From Viscum album (taxonomy: Eukaryota; Streptophyta; Magnoliopsida; Santalales; Viscaceae), in contig OY728157.1 of NCBI GenBank assembly GCA_963277665.1, forward strand, positions 370,402,067-370,466,066: 64,000 nt of DNA. The letters run 5' to 3'. A program made the position numbers and the translations under genes. Positions within the stretch are counted from its first letter, which is position 1. Every line of letters begins with the position of its first letter. Positions 25,555-36,990 of this stretch are shown here, in pieces. The notes beneath the pieces are model-generated. The model had not been told where the DNA came from. It ran no database searches and was given only the letters and a program-made list of their open reading frames with translations.

Positions 25555-25960
25555 CCTTCGCAAACCAAGATGGTTTGTAGCTCATTCTCGCGTAAGAGAT
25601 GCACGGGCTTCCTCCACTTATGAAGTGAAAACCTCCTCCACGAACCAAAATGGTTTGCAGTTCTGTTGGTTCATGGGACATCCAATTCTCCGAACCAAAA
25701 TGGTATGTGGTACCTTTTCCTCACAAAACATTAATGGTTCTCTAGAGCTATCTTCTTAAACCAACAACATTTCTCGGATCTCCTGTCTTGCGAACCAAAG
25801 TTGTACGTGGTTTTATACATCACGAACCCGAAGGGTAGGCAAGACCTTTTCTTTACAAACTAGAAGCAGTACGTGGTTATTCTTCTGTGAAAAACAGATC
25901 GGTACATAGTTCTCCTATTGAAAAACATCAAATGGTTCACAGATCCTGCTTTCTCCTTGT
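25555..25960 (-). repeat. Tandem palindrome array in S 5' LTR
   Basis: It matches 9444-9860. Units include CGCAAACCAAGATGGTTTG and CACGAACCAAAATGGTTTG, and later units are eroded on one arm. It begins about 100 bp downstream of the TATA box. Confidence 0.65.
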
Positions 25961-26052
25961 TGAACATTAATATTGAGAAGGCTCTATTTCTCAAAAAAAT
26001 AGGATCTCTCAAAGGCTTGGATACAACAACCATTCTTGAATCAGTGGGTATT

Positions 26053-26060
26053 TTTTTATA
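26053..26060 (-). promoter_or_regulatory. S 5' LTR TATA box
   Basis: The minus strand reads TATAAAAA, 1154 bp from the LTR start, against 1153 bp in the other LTR. Confidence 0.55.
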
Positions 26061-27214
26061 AGTATAGATTAGATCATTCATCGTCCAAAATCAACATGAA
26101 ATGCTATTAAAGATTCTTCCATGATTAACCAAGATATTTGGTTCTTTAATACCCTCAAACCTATATAAAGATATGTCGAACTCACATGGCCATAGAATCT
26201 TTTTTTGCCTATGCCATTCTATCTCTCTTCATTTTATTCGCATGCATGCAAATTTAATTTCATTCTTGTGACCATATAATCTAAATGATTAGAATGAGAT
26301 AGAATGGAGCTCAAATGGTGGATAGAGTGGCAAGATCATCTTTCAGCTTGAGATCCTAGTTCGTAGATGCATGCATATGTCTGGAGGGTGAAGACGACCC
26401 TCGGTCGAAGATCAGATGGCTCTGATTCAACCACTCGGGGAATTGGGATGATGAGTGGCTCAGAATATATTATTGTACATGAGATGTGATATGTGACAAA
26501 AATATTCTACGGGATCAGATGTACAGTCAAGATTACATCCACGTTTTTAAAACCTTTTCCCACATTAAAACGCTGCAATGTTTCTCAATGTTTATCGAAA
26601 ATGTAACGGCAGCAGCAGCTCAGATTACTCCTCCTCCCTCCATGATACCACCCCGTACCATGTTCACCCTGTGGGTACACTCTTAGAACCCACTTTGCTC
26701 CTTAATAACTCTCTTAGTGCCCATTCTTCATAGGTTCACCACTATGCAGCACCTACGGGCTCATACACGGGCCGCGCACACCCATCCACATGCGAGTTGG
26801 CCTTGAGGCCTTCCCTTGAGTGCAGTTGACCCCTTGAGTCCCGCATGTGATTACAGTGAGGACATCAGCTGGCCTCCAAGGATTCAAACTTTATTTGGTA
26901 AAGGAATCTAAATAAAATAACTACATTGTGTAAAAATATGTGTTTATAAATATAAAATTCCTAAACTCCTCCACAACCTATTCTTCTCATTTTCTTTTAC
27001 TAATTCCAAAAATCCCTTCAACCATATTTAATTGTTGTAGCCAATGTATCACTCCTAATACACATATATGAAATATAGGATCAAGCTCAACCAACATCTA
27101 AATTCCATTATCCATTTTAAATTGGATGGTTTCTTCTTTATGATGATCATCATTGAAATCCATTCACAATCATTGAAAACAAATGGAATCATTAAATACT
27201 AAGTGGTCCCAACA

Positions 27215-27219
27215 ATGAA
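27215..27219. repeat. Right target-site duplication of S (ATGAA)
   Basis: It directly follows the S LTR end AACA and pairs with GTGAA at 8270-8274. Confidence 0.55.
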
Positions 27220-27929
27220 AAATTTAGTGAAAACCATAGGGGTAAGTCTAAGTATAGGATAACATAATAATATTTTGGTAAAGTCGTGATTATGTGGTTT
27301 TCCTCATACTGAAATAAATATCCATATACTATAAGTGGATGAAACCTTTGACATATGTGCACTTAGGAGTAATAAACCTGGAAATAATGACTGGGTATTG
27401 AAATGATCTTCCCTTGTTGCCCGATAAGAGGTGGGAATGAACACATATTTTGACACTACCATGGTAAATTATTTGGATATTAAAATTTTAATTATAAACA
27501 ATTATGATGGATTTAAATATTATTAGGTTATAAAACCTAATATGAAATAACCCTGAAAAAACATATTTAGGTATAAATATTTTAAATTTATTATATACAA
27601 ACTATTAATGAGCCTTTTCTTCTATAGTTATATTTTTATACATTTAATTTCCGTGTTCACTCCCCAAAAATTCACTTTATTTATTTAATGGATAGAAATT
27701 TAAATAAATTGAGTTAATAATAAATTTTATGAATAATAAGGTTATGGTCTTATTGAGAAACCCAAAGGGATTAAATCCAATGTTAAAAATAATGTGGTTA
27801 TTCTCACCCATCTATCTTGAGTTATGATTAAAAACATGATTATTTCTAAAAATATGAACACACTAGAGAAGGATCATGATTCATAGGAGATAAAGTGATA
27901 AAGATGATGAAGAAAATAATATTTGATTT

Positions 27930-28232
27930 CCCATGTTATAAAAATATAGGAAGAAACGTATAAGGTAAATTCTAAATCAAATAAGAAAATGTCTCAGGTT
28001 TGGAAGGATTGGACATCAAGATCATGATTGTGAAGTTTGGGTGAATAATCTCATCAATGAAACATAGGATAAGAATGTTCAATTCATAAAATGTAAAGTG
28101 TTTTTGAATTAAGAAAATAAATTCCCTAATCCATGGGATAATAAGGATAATAGAACATATCAATCTCATAATCCAAGAGGTCAAGGGAAAGCCTACGAAA
28201 TGAATACTATTAAAGGTGGTACTGTAAATTAA
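27930..28232 (+). pseudogene. X gag relic, zinc knuckle and C-terminal tail
   Basis: Gag packages the element RNA. Positions 27990-28031 read CLRFGRIGHQDHDC, a CX2CX4HX4C knuckle whose second Cys has become Phe. The following frame runs through WDNKDNRTYQSHNPRGQGKA to a stop at 28230-28232, with two in-frame stops on the way. A polar Arg/Gly/Asn tail after a single knuckle is usual for plant Ty3/gypsy Gag. Upstream (27220-27930) the frame dissolves into stops. Nothing like protease follows before the 3' LTR, only about 580 bp away, so the element probably never carried pol in this copy. The 92-codon minus-strand ORF at 27972-28250 is its antisense. Confidence 0.6.
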
Positions 28233-28794
28233 GTGTTCTGTGGCACACACATTCTTTACTCAAGATTTATGGATTTAAAATTTCATGTATGTTTTCACTA
28301 ACAATTTACAATAGAATTTTAAATAAAAACACATGGCGGTGTCATTATTATATCCAGTGTATATTAATCCCCGCCATGGTTTATGAGATTATTCTTAATT
28401 TAAGAATTATTAATTCTTCCTTTAGATGAATTTGATTTGATTTAGGAAATTAATTTTCTCTCTTCACATAGACTCCATATTAATGACTAAAATAGTGAAA
28501 TCATATGTCAAACCAACCAATGATCATTTATCCATAAATGTATGAATATGGTCTTTTTTGGTAAAAGATTCTATTATATGAGTTCTGATACCTAATCACG
28601 AGGAAGTTTACCTAAAATGATTAGAAAAAAACAAAATAATAGGATTGGCCTACTTTGTGGGAAAATGTTTTGTTTCCTTTGTTTATAATGTTGATATAAC
28701 TCTAGAAATAATTTCTTTTGACATTTCTTCCTTTTACATATCCTTATATATTTTTATTAGGGAGTGATAACTACAATAATGAGAAAAAGTATCT

Positions 28795-28808
28795 TTAATG
28801 TGGGGGAA
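28795..28808 (+). promoter_or_regulatory. X polypurine tract
   Basis: TTTAATGTGGGGGAA lies immediately before the X 3' LTR start (TTTAACACC, a decayed TGTAACACC). Confidence 0.6.
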
Positions 28809-30598
28809 TTTAACACCAAGATATTTAAGTATTAATTTTGCTTTAAATGAATATTATTTTGAATATATTATAATTAAAACAACACAAGAATAAAAATTAC
28901 CCATGATATACCTTATTAAAATAATTCAATATGTTATAAAAAATTAATAAGAAAATTACAATAAAAATAATGAATCATATAAATAAAAAGATCATAAAAT
29001 GATTTGTTATAAAAAGAAATATTTAAATTCCTTAAATATTATTAATTTTAATTGATTATTTTTGTATTTCAATACTTATTATCTGATTAATTTTAGTCAT
29101 TTGAAGTTAAATAATTAATTAAATGTGATTACATCTATTACTTCATAAAAGGGATATTTTTCAAAGAAATATTTTTAATGTGATGTTTATTTTATTAAAA
29201 AAATAAATTGTAAACTTTTAAAATATAATTTTAATAATATTTAATAATTAATAAAAATATATTTACAATTATTTAATTAAAAATTTATATGAAATAAGAT
29301 TAAGAACATTTGAAATTTTCAACATTATTTTTCTATAAAGTATTTTTTCTTTATAATTTATATTTTCATTTAAAATATAAATTGATAAATTTAATAATAT
29401 AAATTTTTTGAAATAAGACTCATTTTTTAATTTATAATTTTAATTTTATCTTAATATCAATTTTTAATATTTTTATGTAAAAAAGATTTTTTGATGAAAA
29501 GTGAGGAAAACTATTTTCATAAATATCAGGACTTTTATGACATCATAACGATATAATCACAAATTAAAAAAATTTAGGAATCCTTTTTCCAAAATAAAAA
29601 TGTATTTATTAATTAAAAATATATATTAAAAATATTAATTTTAATTTATAAAAACTATGTTTGTCTTTTTGGATATCAAGTATTATTTAATTCCAATAAG
29701 TTTTTTTAGTCATTTATTTAAATAATTAATCACATTAAAAAATTCAGTTTTTTATTACATTAAAATCTACATAAATATCAATTTTTAATAATAAACAACT
29801 TAATTTCATAGAAATAAAAAATATTTATAATCATATTAGAAACATTTTGTCATGATTAATTTTTTTTTCTAAAAATTGATTTTTCTCGTAATGTTTGCGG
29901 ACATTAAAAGTACTTTTTCTTATATATAAAAATATTATTTGATATAATTGTTTAAATATTTAAAATCAGGATGTTTCTTTTCATTTTTATCCCATAAATG
30001 TTTTCAGTGAGGTTAAAAATGTAGTTACCATAGAAAAGGTGAATTAAGGTAAAATGAGTTTAACAAAGTGTAAAAGAGATAGAATGTTTTACAAACCTGT
30101 ATCGAAACAATTGGTTGAGGTGTGTATCGTAAAAAACATATCTACTATATATTAGTTTTCAATTTTTAACCCATTTTCCATCTGAAACATGTATTCCTTT
30201 AGATTAAGAGTTTATATTTACAAAATTTTCATTTCCTCCACTTGTGAAAGGGGCCTTCCACCACCCCTTCAAGATCACTCTAAAAGCAAGAATTACTCAT
30301 GAATACCTAAAATTATTACTTCTCCTAGACTAATTTTACATTTCATTAATCTTAGGTTTACATGATGTTGTCCTAAGTCCTCAATTTCGAAGAAGTATCT
30401 CTAGAGAAATTTTAAATTCCTAACGGAAGTACTAATCTGTCTCTAATCGTTTTACTTATATATACTTCTTCTTAAAAAACTTATTAACCATTAGAAAATT
30501 AATAAATAAATATTATATATATTTTTATATATTTTTATGTTTAAAAAAACATTATCTACATTTCCCATTTCCCCTTACGAAAATGAAAGCATTGTTCG

Positions 30599-30626
30599 TG
30601 CGTACGTACAGACTACCACCTCCATG
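30599..30626 (+). repeat. 28-bp leader motif, X 3' LTR copy a
   Basis: It reads TGCGTACGTACAG then ACTACCACCTCCATG, 356 bp downstream of the decayed TATA. It includes the palindrome GTACGTAC. Confidence 0.8.
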
Positions 30627-30780
30627 AAAAATGCATTTGATTTTTCATGAGCACAATACATAACATGTTAAAAGGGAGTATTTAATAGATTAATATTATA
30701 ATTATGACATTATTAATCTTTTTAAATTATAAACTATTCAATCTATTTACCTGGTTATGTGGAAACAAACAAGGAGCATG

Positions 30781-30808
30781 TGCGTACCTGCAGACTTTCG
30801 CCTCCATG
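30781..30808 (+). repeat. 28-bp leader motif, X 3' LTR copy b
   Basis: It reads TGCGTACCTGCAG then ACTTTCGCCTCCATG, 182 bp downstream of copy a. Confidence 0.8.
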
Positions 30809-33762
30809 AAAGTAACATATTTCATTTTTCATCTAGTATTTTATTTAATTATCAAAATATCATAATATATTATTCAAAAAAAATTTAAAAATAAAAATAA
30901 AATCAATATAATTTTTTAATAATGATACTACTCAAAAATAGTCGCTTTCTTAACCATACTCCCCCATAAATTATAGTTTGTTCTTGTCGGGGTATGTTTA
31001 ACAACTTACACGAGTGATGATATAAATTTATATCATGGATGACTATGTATGATTAAATAAAAATATTATTGTAAATTAATGATAAATTACTGTTTTATTT
31101 TTCTTTATGGGAAGGTTAAATTAATATTTAACTTAATATCATTGTTCCACCCTTTTTTTGTCAAAAATCACAAAAATAAGATCGTCACCGAATTCATCAT
31201 CATAAATCATAACTAAAATATTTATAAAATGAAATTAAAATATTAAAATTATTTAAAAAATATATTGTTATTTTTATAACTATATAAAATTGATTAACTT
31301 TTAATCTATAAATATTAATCGACACCACCATTAAAAACTACCACTAAACATACAATAAAAAATAATAACGTTCAGTGATGTAAATAAAATTTAACTAACT
31401 AATATATTTGTAATAAATGATTAAAAATGTTGTTTATATTCATTTATATGTGTTACTAATCTTCTAATTTTTTTTATTAAAATGGTTATTTTTTATACAT
31501 GAGGCTATAAGAAGTTCGACTAAGTATGAATACAATGTAAGATATTTTGTTAACTTGATTTTCATTTATTGAGTTATGATTATTCTTATTGAAATATATT
31601 TTTATAAGTTTTGTATGTTCTTCTATAGGATTTTATTATATTTAATTTTATCTTTATGATTTTTAATTTACATTTATATCATATAAACCCCTTTTCAAAT
31701 CGTAAATACATAATTAACTATGATGTCAATATAGGATTTTCTCATATCGTCTTTCTTTTTTTGGGACATACGACATATTCACCACTTGTTTATTCTTGTA
31801 TGGTGAAAACAGTTCCCAATAATTAATTTTATTATAAATTCTATGAAACTAAATGTATATAAAAATTCTTCTCTTGTTATATTTCCGAATTATTTTGATT
31901 TAAGTGATAATAATTTTGTAAAAGATATTAATATCTCAAAACTCATTTTATTGAGTTATGATGTTTCTTCTAGAAATTATAACTTTCATGATTGAGTTAT
32001 TTTATCATAAAATTATATTATATGGTATTTATATTCTTAAATTTATAAAAATATATTTTTAAATTCAAATCTCATACCACAATAAACGTTTTTCTCATAA
32101 AAGTGTCACATTATTGAAAATAATTATCATCCCTCCCATGTAAGCTGTTTGTATTTCATAAGAACATTTTACCACCAATTTTCAATGTTATTATTTGAAA
32201 ACTCATGTATGTTATATCTTTATTGGAATTAATATTTCACTATACCTATTTAATAGAGGAAGTTTAATTACTCTTTTTATGAAGTGATTTTTCAACAAAG
32301 GTATTTTAAAAAACTAAAATGGTTATTTTTATATTTCATTATCATATGTTGTATCCTTCACTACGAATATAATTAATATATCTTTTAGGGATTTTAAAAA
32401 CTCCATTAATGAAGGTTATTTCAAAATGTTAATCTTCTCAAAGTTATTCTCTCCATCTTTTTAATAATATCTCTATAATGTGACCCATGACTTCATATCT
32501 TATGATAATGTTAATTTTTTATTTCTAAAAACTATTTTATGGTTTTGTTTCTATTTTAACAATTATATCAAAAGAATTTATTACAATGGAAATTATTTTT
32601 TTATGAATTTCACATTAAATTCCCTTATATTATTTATATTCTTTTGGATTAAACTAATGGTATCAAATAATTCAATTCTTGAAAATATATTATGTGGTAC
32701 CGTTTGAAGTGTTCATCTTATAAAAGTGTTTTTCATATGTCAATATCCATCAATGTATTAATCCATACAATGTTTTTAATCCTTACTATGTATATATCCT
32801 ATTACGATATCCCTTTTCTTAATTACCCATGAAATTCTTTAGGAATATTTTTAATGAGAATCATATCTTTTCATGTGTTAAATAATTTTTGTTTAAATAT
32901 TAATGTTTTCATATTATGATGGTAAACATATGTATGGTTTTATTTATGTGATGGGGGGACTTAGAATTATATATTTTTACAATAAATTGAATAAAAATTC
33001 ATATCACATATGATAAATTTTATTGTGTGGGTGTAATTATGGTTAAAATATGCTCACAAGATTGTGTATAGGTGTACTTATGGTTAAGTTACGATCACAA
33101 GATTGTGTGTTGGTGTAATTGTAGTTAATCCATACTCACATGACTATGCATGAAAAGAATAGTGGTTAAGCTATGTTCACTATGATATTCTTTCCTATTC
33201 TTATGGTTGCTCCAAATTAAATGTTTTGTAATATGTCCTTTTTATGATGGGTCATGCCTTAGGTCAAGCTCAAATCCTTATTCTTTTATTTTGATTGATG
33301 ATCCATTTTATTTGGGTATGATTTCCAATGTTATATTTATAGACCTCAATTATGCTCTCATACTCATATTCTTATCTTATGTAATTTATGATCATCATTT
33401 GGAATATCTTATGTTTACCCTGACTGAGCATTTGAGCTCACTCAATTCTTAAATTTCCATTTCCGTGGGTTATAAAGATGAGTGTGACTTATGAGATGTC
33501 TTCAAGGGAGTATAGTGTGGTTTGATAATGGATAAATGATTAAAAGTATAATAAAATAAGTTTCTTATGCAGCTGATCATTAAAGACACTAAACCTTCTA
33601 TTCTAGATATTGTGTGATTATTTGAAATATATAGTTTAACTTAAAAAAATAATGTGAAAGACAGAACTGTATATCTTGGTCCATTTGACATATATTTATG
33701 CCTATGTGTAAAATATGAGTTTTCCCCCAAATCTGAGATTTCAGATTTGAGATGCCTGATAG

Positions 33763-33767
33763 TATTC
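33763..33767. repeat. Right target-site duplication of X (TATTC)
   Basis: Identical to 3377-3381. Confidence 0.55.
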
Positions 33768-36700
33768 ATTTTATTTTTTATGTTTATTTGGGGGATGGAG
33801 TTTTCACTTAATGTGGGAAATAAATTCCATTTATATGATTTATACCTACAATACTAGTTCCTAAAACATTACCTATTAAAGGTCGACATGAGGGAATACT
33901 CAGTATTTTTACTAGCTCAAGGGGAGTCCTCATTTGGGTTTCGATGTTATAATATTAAATGCCATTCATTTCTTTATAAAATGACTTATAATTAATTATA
34001 TCATTAAAATGAATTCATATAAACAACATTTTTGTTATTATACTCTATTATAAAATAATTCTTATAGTAATCAATGTAATATTTACTTCATATATATTAA
34101 AAAAACAGTTTTATACTTAAAAAATAATTTCACTTCAAATAATAGTTAATATTTTTAGACAATTAAGAATATTAAAATAATGCATTCAACGAAAATGTAT
34201 TTTTAATATTTCAAATTAAATGCATGGTAATACTTTTATGATTCATCAAATGATTTTTTTATTATTAAAATAATAATTATTTATTCTTTAAAAAGAAATT
34301 TACTGCATTAAAAATATACATGAATTAAATAATAAATAATTTCCTTTATAATTTTAATCCAAATAAATTTTTCTATTATAAATTATTACAAAAAACTAAT
34401 TTATTATTTTGATATAATATTTTATACATAATATAAAATAATACTACCTATTTTATACATTGTATAGATGTTAATAACTATTTATACCTTTAGAAATATA
34501 ATCATTGAGATATTTTGAAAAAAACAATTCCCTTCAAATAATTTGTTATTAAACAATTTGTTTAGTTCAAAAAAATGGTTTTATGACAATATTTATTTTC
34601 CTTTCAAATATTAAAAGAAATAATATTTTATATTTAGAATTTTAATTTATATTCTTCTCAAAGTGAAATAATAATTTGGTATATCATTCATAAATTTTCA
34701 TTCAACTTTTTATATCATTCATATAAAAATAAAAATTTTCTAATACATCTAATAAATTTATGAATTCCAAAGGAATTAATTTTTATGGATTATATATATA
34801 TATATATATATTATTTTTTTATATTTAATTTTTTAATTCCTTTGAGAAAATTTATTTTATTTCACCTAAACTATTTTTATTTGTATAAAGTAATAGTATA
34901 TATATATATATATTTTATATTTTCTCATTTTTTGAAATAAATATATTAATATTTTATTCAAAATTAATATTATCATTTTTCGCATAATTAATTATTTTTG
35001 TTATTTTTAATCAACAAAAATTCCTTATATAGTTCTAAAAAATAATATATTAATTCCTCTCAATAAATATTATTTTATAACTTTTAAAATAATAAATTTA
35101 TATTTATTACAAATCCATATTATTTTTCCCCATATAATAAAAATAACAAATCAGTTGATCCCTTTAAAAAATTGTGTTTCAAAATAAAAAAATATTTATT
35201 TTAACTGAGAAAATTATATTTTTTTGACCTTTAAAATAAAATAAATTTTATTTAAAAACATACATGATATATTTTTTGGTTATAATGCATTAGATTTTTT
35301 CTATTTAAAAAATTAATTACCATATAACCCTAAAAGAACTATATGTATAAACTCTAAAATAATTTATTAATTAATTTATTGAAAAAATATTTTATTTTTC
35401 ATGCCTTTTGAAAATATATTTATATGGAATTATAAATCAAATACTGCATTTATGATTTTATAAATATTAATAACTACATTTTAGGGGAAATAAAACATAA
35501 TTATTCTTATCGTTATATAAGAAAATATTTAAAAATGAAAATTTATAAATATCTATGTGTTTTAATCCATATAAAAATAATTATATTAATTATTAAAATT
35601 AAATAAAAATAATTTAATAAAATTATTTTTGTACTCATTATAATATAATAATATTTACGCAAATAAAACATGTTAATTTTTCCACACCTTACAAATATTA
35701 TCAATATAAATTTAAGTATTTGTAATCATTTTCAAAAAATAATAATTAGTATATTAATTTAAAAATATCATGTCTAAAAAAATTTAATTTCCAACTACAT
35801 ATGTTTTTTAAGTAAAAAATTAATTACAATAAAATAATATCAATTTCTTAATTTTGTTTAAAAAATATAATTTTTATTTTATGTATCCAAAAAACTATTC
35901 AATTCAAATAAAATATGTATTTTTATGAATTAAAAATATATATATGCCTTCTAAAAATTTCATATGTTAAAATATAATTTATTTTTATATTTTATAAATG
36001 GATATATGAATTATTTAATTTCATTACAAAAAAATATATTTATTCTTTAATGTTACAAGGTGCATTACTTAAGAAAATATATTTTTATTTTTTAATATAT
36101 AATTATTAATTCTAGATTTTTTTTAAATTGAAATAATTATATTATTTATTATATAAATTTTAAAAATTATTTTTTTTAAAATTATATTATTCAAAATTTA
36201 GAATAATTAATCCATAAGAAAATTTTAATAATTTTTATCATTAAAAAAGAATACATCTTTTTCACCATTATAAAATAAATTTTTCTTAATTCAATTATAA
36301 ATACAAGTTTTTTTCGAACTCGATATTAATAATATTGTTTCAATAAAATCACATATTTTTAAAGAGTATTTTATTTTCATAATATACATTTGTCATTAAA
36401 AATTTAAAAACCAATATCCTATATTAATTAAAAAAATATATTTTTTAAATATATATTTTTCATTTTGATTTTTTCAATGTATCATTTTTCTATATAAATT
36501 AATTTTTTTGAATAAAATTGAAATAAAATGGATCTTTTATTTTATGATATTTAAATATTATTAAAAAAAATTATACATATATAAAAAATATCCAAATTTC
36601 ATTCATTAATTTATCATATCATTTTTTCATATAAATTATATTCTTTATTTTTTTTTTAAAATAAGTAATTTTGAAAAAATATTTACCAAATAAACAGAAA

Positions 36701-36990
36701 AAACTATTATCTTTTTAAATTATCCTTTACCAAAAAATAATAAAAATTATAATTTTTTCCTAAAAAATCTAAAAAAAGTTTTTCATTTTATAAGAAAATA
36801 TTATAATTTGTTTTTTAAATTTTATTTATTTCTTCCATAAAATGGAAAATATATTTTATAATTATTTTATTTTAATAAAACTTATAATTCCTTATTAATA
36901 TTATATATTTTTTATTTAGAAATTCTAAAATATCACTTTTTAATTCAAAGTATTCCTTTATTCAAAAAAATTAAAAATGCATTTTTTGTC
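33768..36990. other. Extremely AT-rich block
   Basis: Individual 60-base lines that I counted carry between one and about seven G or C. Poly-A/T runs are constant, and (TA)n tracts lie at about 34789-34810 and 34899-34911. No gene and no repeat partner is visible in the window. The G+C content recovers sharply near 36990-37030 (CCCGCTAGGTCCCCCTCC). Confidence 0.7.

Larger units (their letters stand above)
8275..27214 (-). mobile_element. Element S: copia-like LTR retrotransposon without visible pol
   Basis: S has two near-equal LTRs (2827 and 2834 bp), starting TGTTGGG on the minus strand. A primer site TGGTATCAGAGAG lies beside the 5' LTR and the polypurine tract AAAGGGGGAGA beside the 3' LTR. 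Target duplications are GTGAA (8270-8274) and ATGAA (27215-27219). Without G, the interior is about 2.9 kb. It carries one long broken frame and several further GGGGGAG tracts near 11602, 11765 and 11793, a feature known from SIRE/Maximus copia elements. No integrase, RT or RNase H can be recognised, so the copia label rests on LTR and polypurine style only and S was probably non-autonomous. It inserted into the X interior and was later split by G. Confidence 0.75.
24381..27214 (-). repeat. S 5' LTR (2834 bp)
   Basis: It is collinear with 8275-11101. It runs from TGAAGGACCC beside the primer site to GGTCCCAACA at its outer end. It carries the TATA box, the palindrome array and the same final segments. 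Confidence 0.8.
3382..33762 (+). mobile_element. Element X: LTR retrotransposon with giant LTRs, gag-only relic
   Basis: X has two direct LTR copies (3382-8202 and 28809-33762), a degenerate primer site at 8204-8215, a gag zinc-knuckle relic and a polypurine tract just before the 3' LTR. The flanks carry an identical 5-bp target duplication, TATTC, at 3377-3381 and 33763-33767. The LTR starts with TGTAACACCC, common in plant Ty3/gypsy chromoviruses. Without the nested elements, the interior is only about 1.66 kb and shows no protease, RT or integrase. It resembles the non-autonomous gag-only or LARD classes, which depend on a relative's enzymes. The LTRs differ at many positions and by length (4.82 against 4.95 kb), so the insertion is old. 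Element S sits in its interior. The shared 28-bp leader motif makes it a relative of element G. Confidence 0.75.
28809..33762 (+). repeat. X 3' LTR (about 4.95 kb)
   Basis: It is collinear with 3382-8202: AT-rich U3, decayed TATA at 30243, both 28-bp motifs, then segments matching 7470-8200. Short ORFs inside it (32480, 33207, 33654) are non-coding. Confidence 0.75.

Noticed and set aside
27972..28250. 92-codon minus-strand ORF resembling a membrane protein
   Set aside because: It is antisense to the X gag zinc-knuckle relic on the plus strand.
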